In this document: piece after piece, positions 16,891 through 24,113 of the stretch
Numbering within the stretch: the stretch's first letter is position 1
Layout of the letters: each line of letters starts with the position of its first letter
DNA from: Rhodothermia bacterium
Lineage (GTDB): Bacteria > Bacteroidota > Rhodothermia > Balneolales > Balneolaceae
DNA: 64,000 bases
Direction: 5' to 3'
Assembly (NCBI GenBank): GCA_030427885.1
Contig: JAUICM010000004.1
Location: 434,001 to 498,000 of the forward strand
Made by a program: the position numbers and the translations under genes
Notes under the pieces: model-generated
Databases searched by the model: none
What the model was told of the DNA's origin: nothing
What the model saw: the letters and a program-made list of their open reading frames with translations, nothing else

Positions 16891-17445
16891 TTAAATGGTT
16901 AGTTCTTCAATGACTGCATTTTTAACATCTGCGAAATCATCACTGTTTGTGATTCTGGCTAATTGTGTAGCTGCGAACATATTGGTAATGATCTTAAGTG
17001 CCTCCGTTCTTGGGGGGGCATCAAAGGTAAGGAGTTTTTTCTCCTTTCCCGCTTCTAAAACTTCCGTAAGCCAATCGATGATCAGTTCAGAAAAGATACG
17101 AACCTGGTCCTGAGCTGATTGCGGCATGGAATTCCAGTCGGTTGCAAATGCACCAACTGCACAGATCTTTCCTGAAAGTTGTATAGAGTTATAAAAATTG
17201 AGAAAAGTTTTTACCTGCAGGAGCTCATCCTTTTCGCGCAGGCGCTCCTTAAAGTTTTCAAAATTCTCGATATGCCAGTGAATTACCGCTTCAGCAAGAT
17301 CGGTTTTAGCGGGGAAGTGGTAGTGCACAGCTGCATTCTTGATCTTCAGAGTCTTTGCAATGTCCGAGTAACTGAAGGCATTGTAGCCGTTTTTACGGAT
17401 GTGTTCATCAGCAAGCTGAACGATCTTGTCTTTTGTGGATGGCAT
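16891..17445 (-). CDS. TetR family transcriptional regulator
   Basis: This repressor has 184 residues. The N-terminal helix-turn-helix is clear (about residues 5-50): KIVQLADEHIRKNGYNAFSY, then IAKTLKIKNAAVHYHFPAKT. The C-terminal ligand-binding domain (about 60-184) is divergent; the ligand is unknown, and acyl-CoA or a fatty acid is plausible because the downstream gene is fabF. It is the first gene of the tetR-fabF transcription unit. Two CTTA-N8-TAAG sites 24 bases apart lie just upstream, and a third lies between tetR and fabF. This argues for autoregulation and control of fabF. Confidence 0.88.
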   Translation of the reverse strand: MPSTKDKIVQLADEHIRKNGYNAFSYSDIAKTLKIKNAAVHYHFPAKTDLAEAVIHWHIENFENFKERLREKDELLQVKTFLNFYNSIQLSGKICAVGAFATDWNSMPQSAQDQVRIFSELIIDWLTEVLEAGKEKKLLTFDAPPRTEALKIITNMFAATQLARITNSDDFADVKNAVIEELTI

Positions 17446-17449
17446 AATT

Positions 17450-17493
17450 ACTTATTGAATGGTAAGCAAAGGTACTTATCAATAGGTAAGTAA
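17450..17493. promoter_or_regulatory. Tandem candidate TetR operators upstream of tetR
   Basis: Two sites of form CTTA-N8-TAAG are at 17451-17466 and 17475-17490, 24 bases apart. The second is part of TACTTA (17473-17478) and TAAGTA (17487-17492). They start 5 bases upstream of the tetR ATG (17445) and resemble the palindrome before fabF (13 of 16 positions shared by site one and the fabF site). Confidence 0.6.
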
Positions 17494-17500
17494 TCAAGAT

Positions 17501-18010
17501 TTATTTGATGTGCTCTTTCAGGATGTTCAACAGATTAGTGCAGCTGCGGTCAAGCACCTGGAATACATTTTCAAAACCTTGCAAGCCTCCGTAGTATGGA
17601 TCCGGGACTTCTTTGTCTCCCGGTTCAGGATCAAATTCTCTCATAAGTTTTACTTTAGAGGAATACTTTTCAGCTTTGTCCATGTGCAGGATGTTTCTAT
17701 AATTAGAAGAGTCCATGGCCAGGATCAGGTCAAATTCCTCGAGATCCTGATACTCGAACCGACGGGCGATGGAAGGAAGGTGAACACCATGTGCATTGGC
17801 GGTGGACTGGCTTTTGCTGTTAGCACGTTCACCAATATGATAAGCCCCGGTTCCTGAGGAATCGATATAGAAGTATAGTTCAAGTCCCGCTTCTTTTACT
17901 TTGTGAATGAAGATGCCTTCCGCTGTTGGGCTCCTGCAGATATTTCCGAGACACACAAAACAAAGTTTGTAGGGATTTTCTTTAGTAATGGGGCGTAAGT
18001 AATCACTCAT
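17501..18010 (-). CDS. Low-molecular-weight protein tyrosine phosphatase
   Basis: This is a cytosolic phosphatase of the arsenate-reductase/LMW-PTP fold, 169 residues. The CX5R loop is complete as CLGNICRSPTAEG (Cys20 to Arg26), and the general-acid Asp is in the VPDPYYGG segment. AMDSSNYRNIL is also typical of the family. The protein carries a short N-terminal extension before the first strand. It is a single gene, divergent from ileS; no tyrosine kinase or exopolysaccharide genes adjoin it. The targets are unknown. Confidence 0.9.
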   Translation of the reverse strand: MSDYLRPITKENPYKLCFVCLGNICRSPTAEGIFIHKVKEAGLELYFYIDSSGTGAYHIGERANSKSQSTANAHGVHLPSIARRFEYQDLEEFDLILAMDSSNYRNILHMDKAEKYSSKVKLMREFDPEPGDKEVPDPYYGGLQGFENVFQVLDRSCTNLLNILKEHIK

Positions 18011-18136
18011 GAGATCAGTTTTAGAATAAAGTATAAGGATATGCTTATTAAAACAGGCTGGAGGATAAGAAGTGTTAAAATTTTATTGGAATAGTTTTTT
18101 TGGGAATTAGAAATCAAGCTTTTCTTAAAGAATGCT

Positions 18137-18144
18137 TATATTTG
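18137..18144 (+). promoter_or_regulatory. Candidate -7 promoter element for ileS
   Basis: TATATTTG matches the Bacteroidota TAnnTTTG -7 consensus, 36 bases before the ileS ATG. No TTG is found at the usual upstream spacing of about 19-21 bases, so this is a partial match. Confidence 0.35.
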
Positions 18145-18180
18145 AGGCTTATAAATGATTCGCCAGAATAAAAAGTTTGT

Positions 18181-21100
18181 ATGGCAAAAAAGTTCGAAGA
18201 AGTAAAACAACTTAATTATCCAAAGGCTGAAGTCGAGATCCTGAATTGGTGGAAGGAAAACAAGATCTTCCGTAAAAGCCTCCAGAGCCGTGAAGATGGT
18301 ATCCCGTATACTTTTTTTGAAGGGCCGCCTACTGCAAATGGTAAGCCCGGGATTCACCATGTGATGGCCAGAACAGTTAAGGATCTGTTTTGCCGGTACA
18401 AGACTCTCAAAGGATTTAAGGTTGAAAGAAAAGCTGGCTGGGATACCCACGGTTTACCGGTTGAGATAGAAGTAGAGAAGGCGTTAGGTCTTGAAGGCCG
18501 CTCTCAGGTTGAGGAATATGGTGTTGCCGAATACAATGCACAGTGTCGTGAGAGTGTTCTCAAATACAAGGACCTCTGGGATGACCTGACCAGTAGAATG
18601 GGATACTGGGTTGATCAGGATCACCCATATGTGACTTTTGAAAATGAATACATCGAGTCGGTCTGGTGGGCACTGAAGAAATTAAATGAGAAGAATTTTC
18701 TCTATAAAGGGTATAAGATCCAGTGGTATTCTCCCGGTAGTGGTACAGTCCTCTCTTCCCATGAGGTGAGTCTTGGGTATAAGGAAACCCAGGACCCGTC
18801 AATCTATGTGAAATTTCCGGCATCTGGCGAGGAAAATACGTACTTCCTGGCATGGACCACTACTCCATGGACCACTATTTCTAACATGGCACTTACCATC
18901 AATCCTAACCTGGATTATGCGAAAGTAGCTTTTGAAGGGGAAAATTATATAGTTGCTAAAGATTGTGCAGCAAATGTATTCGGGGAAGATTTTGAAATAG
19001 TAGCCGAGTACAAAGGATTTAATCTTCTGGGCAGAACCTACGAGCCGATTTTCGATTATGCTCAAAAAGAATTTTCACCAGAGAATGCATGGAAAGTAAT
19101 TCCTGCTGATTATGTGACTACTGAGGATGGAACAGGTGTGGTTCATACCGCTCCTGCATATGGTGCGGATGACTATGATTCCTGCCAGAAAGCAGACATC
19201 CCGATGTTTAACCCGATCGACAGGGATGGATGTTTCACGGATCAGGTTCCTGATTTCAAGGGGCAGTGGTTTAAAGATGCGGACAAAGAAATTGCACGCG
19301 CGATCAAGGAAAAAGGACTCATGTTCCGACATGAGACTTATGTTCACAACTATCCATTCGACTGGAGAAAAGGAACTCCGTTAATGAGTTACCCGGTTGA
19401 GTCATGGTTCATCAAGACCACGGATGTGAAACAGCGTATGGTGGATCTGAACAAGACTATAAACTGGAAACCTGAAAGCACAGGTTCCGGCCGTTTTGGA
19501 ACCTGGCTCGAGAATAATGTAGACTGGGCTATCTCACGTCAACGTTATTGGGGTACTCCGATCCCGATCTGGCAAAGTGATAAAGATCCGGAGTATGTGG
19601 AAGTGATAGGAAGTATGGCTGAACTTCGTGAAAAAGCCGGAATTCCTGAAGACCAGGAACTGGATCTGCACCGCCCGTTTATTGATGAATTTACCTGGGA
19701 AGGACCGGACGGAGCTACAATGAGACGTATTCCGGATCTTTTGGATGTGTGGTTCGATTCCGGTTCAATGCCATTTGCGCAATGGCATTACCCGTTCGAG
19801 AACGACCATGAGTTTAGCTATAACTTCCCTGCAGATTTCATAGCAGAAGGGGTTGATCAAACCCGTGGATGGTTCTATACACTTCATGCATTGGGAACCA
19901 TGTTGTTTGATGAAGTAGCCTTTAAGAATGTTGTATCGAATGGGCTCGTTCTGGATGAGAAGGGCGAGAAAATGAGTAAGTCGAAAGGCAATACTGTTGA
20001 TCCTTTTGATGTGATAGGTAAGTTCGGTGCTGATACCGTTCGCTGGTATATGATGAGTAATTCAGCTCCATGGGAGAATCTGAAGTTCAGCATGGACGGG
20101 TTGAAGGAAGTTCAGCGTAAGTTCTTCAACACCATTGTGAACACCTACTCTTTCTTTGCCATGTACGCCAATATTGATGGCTTCACCTATTCCGGACCTC
20201 AGATCCCTGTGGGTGATCGCCCGGAGATCGATCAGTGGGTTATTTCAAGATTGAATACCACCATTAAGCTGATGGAAGAATATTTTGAAGCTTATGAGCC
20301 TACCAAGGCTGCCCGTGAAATGGAAAATTTTGTTGAGGAATTGAGTAACTGGTACGTACGTCGTAATCGCCGTCGTTTCTGGAAATCAGGAACTACTTTA
20401 GATAAAACGGCTGCATATCAAACACTGTACGAATGCCTGAAGAGCATCAGCCAGATGATAAGTCCGGTCGCGCCATTTATGGGCGAGTGGTTGTATCAGA
20501 AGCTGAACGAGGTATCAGAACTTGATGAGGAATCGGTTCACCTTTCATTCTTCCCTACTGTGGAGGAAACGGCGATCTTCAAGAATCTGGAACACAAAAT
20601 GGAGATGGCCCGCCTTATCTCTTATATCGTGCTGCGTATCCGTAATCAGATTGAGATCAATGTCCGTCAGCCATTGGCCAGGATCATACTTCCGATCAAA
20701 GACGAAGTTGAACGTCAGGCGGTTCAATCGGTTCGGGATATAATATTAGAGGAAGTAAACGTTAAAGATATTCAGTTTGTGGATGATGACTCAGGCATCG
20801 TTCATAAATCGGCCAAACCAAACTTCCCGTTGCTGGGTAAGCGGCTTGGTCCAAAGATGAAAGAAGTTTCTGCGAAAGTTGGCAAGCTTGATACAGAATC
20901 TATTACTAACTTTGAGCGCGATGGAGTAATTGATATTACACTCGATAATGGCGAAACAATTCGTCTTGATTCTGATGAGCTCGAGATCATAAGAACCGGC
21001 CTCGAAGGCTGGCAGGTTGAAACCGAACGTGGATTAAGCGTTGCAGTAGATACCGAGCTTAGTAAGGAGCTGGTTGAAGAGGGCCTTGCAAGGGAATTCA

Positions 21101-21336
21101 TTAATCGCGTTCAGAATATGAGAAAAGAAGCAGATTTTGAAGTTGTTGATCGCATTCAGATTGGTGTAACAGGCGATGAACAACTAAAAGAAGCAGTTGT
21201 TTCGATGAGTGAATACATCAAACAGGAAACACTGGCGGAAGAGATTCAGCTTGAAGCACTTGATGTTTCAGATTTTGTGAAAACCTGGGAAATTGGAGAC
21301 GGTGAGTGCTCGATTTCCATCAGAAGGAACCATTAA
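18181..21336 (+). CDS. ileS: Isoleucyl-tRNA synthetase, long (type 2-like) form
   Basis: Class I synthetase that charges tRNA-Ile, 1051 residues. The catalytic core, editing domain and anticodon region are all represented: the KMSKS loop is residues 597-601 and WAISRQRYWGTPIP is present. The ATP-binding signature, usually HxGH, reads GIHH (residues 57-60, in ANGKPGIHHVM), with Gly and His in swapped positions. The WDTHGLPVEIEVEK segment and the length point to the eukaryote-like IleRS2 type. An editing domain lies between the halves of the core. It leads an ileS-dksA-lspA run, with dksA starting 19 bases after it. Confidence 0.95.
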   Translation: MAKKFEEVKQLNYPKAEVEILNWWKENKIFRKSLQSREDGIPYTFFEGPPTANGKPGIHHVMARTVKDLFCRYKTLKGFKVERKAGWDTHGLPVEIEVEKALGLEGRSQVEEYGVAEYNAQCRESVLKYKDLWDDLTSRMGYWVDQDHPYVTFENEYIESVWWALKKLNEKNFLYKGYKIQWYSPGSGTVLSSHEVSLGYKETQDPSIYVKFPASGEENTYFLAWTTTPWTTISNMALTINPNLDYAKVAFEGENYIVAKDCAANVFGEDFEIVAEYKGFNLLGRTYEPIFDYAQKEFSPENAWKVIPADYVTTEDGTGVVHTAPAYGADDYDSCQKADIPMFNPIDRDGCFTDQVPDFKGQWFKDADKEIARAIKEKGLMFRHETYVHNYPFDWRKGTPLMSYPVESWFIKTTDVKQRMVDLNKTINWKPESTGSGRFGTWLENNVDWAISRQRYWGTPIPIWQSDKDPEYVEVIGSMAELREKAGIPEDQELDLHRPFIDEFTWEGPDGATMRRIPDLLDVWFDSGSMPFAQWHYPFENDHEFSYNFPADFIAEGVDQTRGWFYTLHALGTMLFDEVAFKNVVSNGLVLDEKGEKMSKSKGNTVDPFDVIGKFGADTVRWYMMSNSAPWENLKFSMDGLKEVQRKFFNTIVNTYSFFAMYANIDGFTYSGPQIPVGDRPEIDQWVISRLNTTIKLMEEYFEAYEPTKAAREMENFVEELSNWYVRRNRRRFWKSGTTLDKTAAYQTLYECLKSISQMISPVAPFMGEWLYQKLNEVSELDEESVHLSFFPTVEETAIFKNLEHKMEMARLISYIVLRIRNQIEINVRQPLARIILPIKDEVERQAVQSVRDIILEEVNVKDIQFVDDDSGIVHKSAKPNFPLLGKRLGPKMKEVSAKVGKLDTESITNFERDGVIDITLDNGETIRLDSDELEIIRTGLEGWQVETERGLSVAVDTELSKELVEEGLAREFINRVQNMRKEADFEVVDRIQIGVTGDEQLKEAVVSMSEYIKQETLAEEIQLEALDVSDFVKTWEIGDGECSISIRRNH

Positions 21337-21355
21337 TTCATAACGAAGGAAAGAG

Positions 21356-21757
21356 ATGGCTAATAAAGCTACAGAAAACGAGAACAGAGTTTCTCCTTAC
21401 AACGATGAAGAACTAGAGTACTTTAGAGAAATCATCCTTAAAAAGCGTGATGACGCAGAAGAAGAGTTAGAAACGCTACAGCGTACCCTGCGTGAAAGCA
21501 TGGAAAATTCGTCAGATGAATCTGCTTATTCCTTCCATATGGCTGATGCGGGTACCGATGCACAGGAACGCGAGAAAACCTATATGCTTTACAACCGAAC
21601 CCGAAAGTTTGTGAAGTATCTCGATGATGCTATCAAGAGGATCGACAATAAGACATATGGGGTGTGTAAAGTTACCGGAAATAAGATCTCAAAAGGCCGG
21701 TTAGAAGCCGTTCCTCATACTCAGCTTAGTATCGAGGCCAAACTAAAACGACGTTAA
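21356..21757 (+). CDS. DksA/TraR family protein with a degenerate zinc finger
   Basis: This 133-residue protein has a coiled-coil N-terminal half (about 15-95) and a globular C-terminal tail, as in DksA, which enters the RNA polymerase secondary channel to set stringent-response output. The tip has ADAGTDAQ with acidic residues (Asp63, Asp68). The C-terminal zinc finger is incomplete: YGVCKVTGNKISKGR retains Cys104 only, and the second CxxC pair reads LSIEAK. Homologues of this zinc-free form are frequent in Bacteroidota. Good purine-rich leader GAAGGAAAGAG precedes the ATG. Its position between ileS and lspA is common in this phylum. Confidence 0.85.
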   Translation: MANKATENENRVSPYNDEELEYFREIILKKRDDAEEELETLQRTLRESMENSSDESAYSFHMADAGTDAQEREKTYMLYNRTRKFVKYLDDAIKRIDNKTYGVCKVTGNKISKGRLEAVPHTQLSIEAKLKRR

Positions 21758-21767
21758 TACTTACGGT

Positions 21768-22400
21768 TTGACCAAACAAAAACTGCTGGCTCTGTTCGTT
21801 CCTGCTGCGATTGTTGTCGCTATCGATCAACTAACCAAGTGGATCATCAGGACCTCACCGGAAACACACCGCCTCGATATCATTGATGGCTGGTTGTCGT
21901 TTTACTATACACAGAATTCCGGCATGGCGATGGGGATCGATCTGCTTTCCACACCTGTGATCAGTTCGATCTCTATTCTGGCAACGATAGGTATTATTAT
22001 CTACCTGATCTATTCAATGGACAAGGCAGGTATCGGGTATTTAATTTTTATGGGCCTTATTATTGGCGGGGCATTGGGGAATATATCCGACCGGCTCTTT
22101 ATGGGGTTGATTGAAGGATATGGCGGCGTTCTGCACGGCCATGTTGTTGATTTTATACATTTCAATCTGGAGATCAAAGGCACTCCCGTTTTCCCTTACA
22201 TCTTCAATTTTGCTGATATCGCTATCTCTGTTTCAATTGTAACTCTGCTCTTGTTCAGTAAGAAACTCTTTCCTCATGATGAAAAACCGGCAGATTCTGA
22301 AGAGATATTTGAAGGGACAGAAGTAAACGATTTTACTTCAACACTGGCAAAGCCAGAACTCACGGAAGAAGGGGAAGGTGAGGTAAAACCAGAAGCCTGA
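21768..22400 (+). CDS. lspA: Lipoprotein signal peptidase (signal peptidase II)
   Basis: An aspartic membrane peptidase that removes signal peptides from prolipoproteins, 210 residues. Four transmembrane segments are seen, and the catalytic aspartates are in GNISDRLF and in FNFADIAIS. VVDFIHF is the other conserved motif. The C-terminal 40 residues are hydrophilic and Glu-rich, longer than E. coli LspA (164). It begins with TTG at 21768 (residues MTKQKLLALF); the next in-frame Met is too far in to preserve the first membrane helix. Its TGA ends at 22400, directly adjoining the minus-strand ribBA stop, so no room is left for a terminator. Confidence 0.92.
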   Translation: MTKQKLLALFVPAAIVVAIDQLTKWIIRTSPETHRLDIIDGWLSFYYTQNSGMAMGIDLLSTPVISSISILATIGIIIYLIYSMDKAGIGYLIFMGLIIGGALGNISDRLFMGLIEGYGGVLHGHVVDFIHFNLEIKGTPVFPYIFNFADIAISVSIVTLLLFSKKLFPHDEKPADSEEIFEGTEVNDFTSTLAKPELTEEGEGEVKPEA

Positions 22401-23591
22401 TTATTCTTCCAGCGCTTTATTTTGCTTGGGAGAAAGGACGCTAAGCTCGTCCTCAAATTCCACCTGATCCACGATCTCCAACCCAAAACTTTTAATACCA
22501 ATTCTTTTAACCGGATTATTGGTAAGCAGGCGAAGTTTACGGATGCCTAAAGCGCGCAGGATCTGGGCTCCAACTCCATAATCACGGGAGTCACTTTTCT
22601 TGGGATTGTTATTGATCTCGATCTCATTGTGGCTGGCTTTACCTTCCTGCATGAATTTAAGCGTTTTGAGCTGATTCACGAGTACTGATCCACGCTGATT
22701 ACGGTTCATATACAGTACAACACCCGTTCCACTGCGTTCAACCTGCAGCATGGCCTGATGCAGCAGTTCGCTGGTGTCAGCATTACGGGCACCAAAGATA
22801 TCGCCGATCAAATCTGAAGAATGAACGCGGGTAAGAACCGCATCTTCTTTAGTCCAGCTGCCTTTGGTAAGAGCAAGGTGAATATCACCGGTCATACTCT
22901 CCTCAAAAGCATGGAGCATAAAATCACCATACATAGTTGGCATTTTAACTTCCATCACTTTCTTAACGAGCGACTCATTTTCATTTCGGTAGGCAATGAG
23001 ATCTTTGATAGTGACGAACTTCATATCGAATTTCTCAGCCATCTTTGCAAGGTCCGGCACACGAGCCATTTCGCCATTGTCGAGCATGATCTCACAAATA
23101 ATACCCACGGGTTTTAGCCCAGCCAGGCGGGCAAGATCAAGGGCAGCTTCCGTATGCCCTGCTCTTCTGAGAACACCACCCTGAACGCCGATCAGTGGGA
23201 ATACATGTCCGGGCCGTCTGAAATCGCCGGGTTTTGAATCCTCATTGGTCAGCTCTTTAATAGTATTAGCCCGGTCTGCGGCAGAAATACCAGTCGTGGT
23301 CTTCCGCTTATGGTCAATAGAAATGGTAAAATTGGCTTCGTCCGGATCAGCGCCCTCAATAACCATGTTATTCAGGTTGAACCGCTCAGCCAGGTCTTTG
23401 GATACCGGAGCACAAATAAGGCCCCGGCCATGTATTGCCATGAAATTGATCGCCTCGGTACTTACCATCTCTCCAGCCATGAGGAAATCACCCTCATTCT
23501 CGCGGTCTTCATCATCAACCACAATGATCATTTTGCCATTCTTAATGTCCTCAATGGCTTCCGGGATGGTATTGAAGCGAATGTTATCCAA
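22401..23591 (-). CDS. ribBA: Fused RibB-RibA-like protein with degenerate GTP cyclohydrolase half
   Basis: This 396-residue protein joins 3,4-dihydroxy-2-butanone-4-phosphate synthase (RibB, about 1-205) to a GTP cyclohydrolase II fold (about 206-396). The RibB half is intact: DDEDRENEGDFLMAGE, FMAIHGRGLIC and RRPGHVFPLIGVQGGVLRRA. In the second half the three zinc cysteines of RibA are replaced: VHSSDLIGDIFGARNADT has Asp260, Asn270 and Asp272, and the RQEGRGIGL-like loop reads NRNQRGSVL. The cyclohydrolase is therefore probably inactive, and the protein may be RibBX-like. It forms an operon with yajC upstream (2-base gap). Confidence 0.88.
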   Translation of the reverse strand: MDNIRFNTIPEAIEDIKNGKMIIVVDDEDRENEGDFLMAGEMVSTEAINFMAIHGRGLICAPVSKDLAERFNLNNMVIEGADPDEANFTISIDHKRKTTTGISAADRANTIKELTNEDSKPGDFRRPGHVFPLIGVQGGVLRRAGHTEAALDLARLAGLKPVGIICEIMLDNGEMARVPDLAKMAEKFDMKFVTIKDLIAYRNENESLVKKVMEVKMPTMYGDFMLHAFEESMTGDIHLALTKGSWTKEDAVLTRVHSSDLIGDIFGARNADTSELLHQAMLQVERSGTGVVLYMNRNQRGSVLVNQLKTLKFMQEGKASHNEIEINNNPKKSDSRDYGVGAQILRALGIRKLRLLTNNPVKRIGIKSFGLEIVDQVEFEDELSVLSPKQNKALEE

Positions 23592-23593
23592 GA

Positions 23594-23926
23594 TTACTTG
23601 TCTTTCTTTTCAGGCTTGTTAGGGTTCACATCTGTGATGGAAGAGGTAAGAAAGCGAATCTTAACATTACTCCCCACTTCAACAAGAACAGAATCATCTT
23701 CGATAGAGTTCAGGATACCAATGATACCTGATGAGGTAACCACTTTGTCGCCTTTCTTCATTTCAGATACTTTCTTCTGAATTTCTTTCTGGCGTTTGCT
23801 TTGCGGGCGAATGATAAAGAAGTAGAATACCACGAAAATAGCTCCCAGAAAGAGCAGGTTGATCATTCCACCATTAGGATCTCCGCCTTCAGGGGCACCC
23901 ATCAATAAAAAAGTAAAGTTAGTCAT
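23594..23926 (-). CDS. yajC: Preprotein translocase accessory subunit YajC
   Basis: This is a small single-span membrane protein of 110 residues. One hydrophobic segment (about 21-40) contains FFIIRPQSKRQKE, the YajC signature, followed by a cytosolic domain with MKKGDKVVTSSGIIG. YajC binds the SecDF complex. It is longer than some YajC proteins because of a short N-terminal segment before the membrane span. It is the first gene of the yajC-ribBA minus-strand unit. The secDF genes are not in this window. Confidence 0.93.
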   Translation of the reverse strand: MTNFTFLLMGAPEGGDPNGGMINLLFLGAIFVVFYFFIIRPQSKRQKEIQKKVSEMKKGDKVVTSSGIIGILNSIEDDSVLVEVGSNVKIRFLTSSITDVNPNKPEKKDK

Positions 23927-24113
23927 GTCGGTTTACTAAGTATGCGATTTAATTTTAGCGTGGAAAGATAAGGGATTCTGAACTCAATTATGAAGGATTC
24001 GGCTTCTCAGTTTAAATCATGGCTATATGGGAATTCTTCTCAGTTTTCTGGTTAAATCCTGTCTGTTATATTGCTCCAAAGTTGGATGAAAAGCGGAACC
24101 AAAGCCTTAAAAC

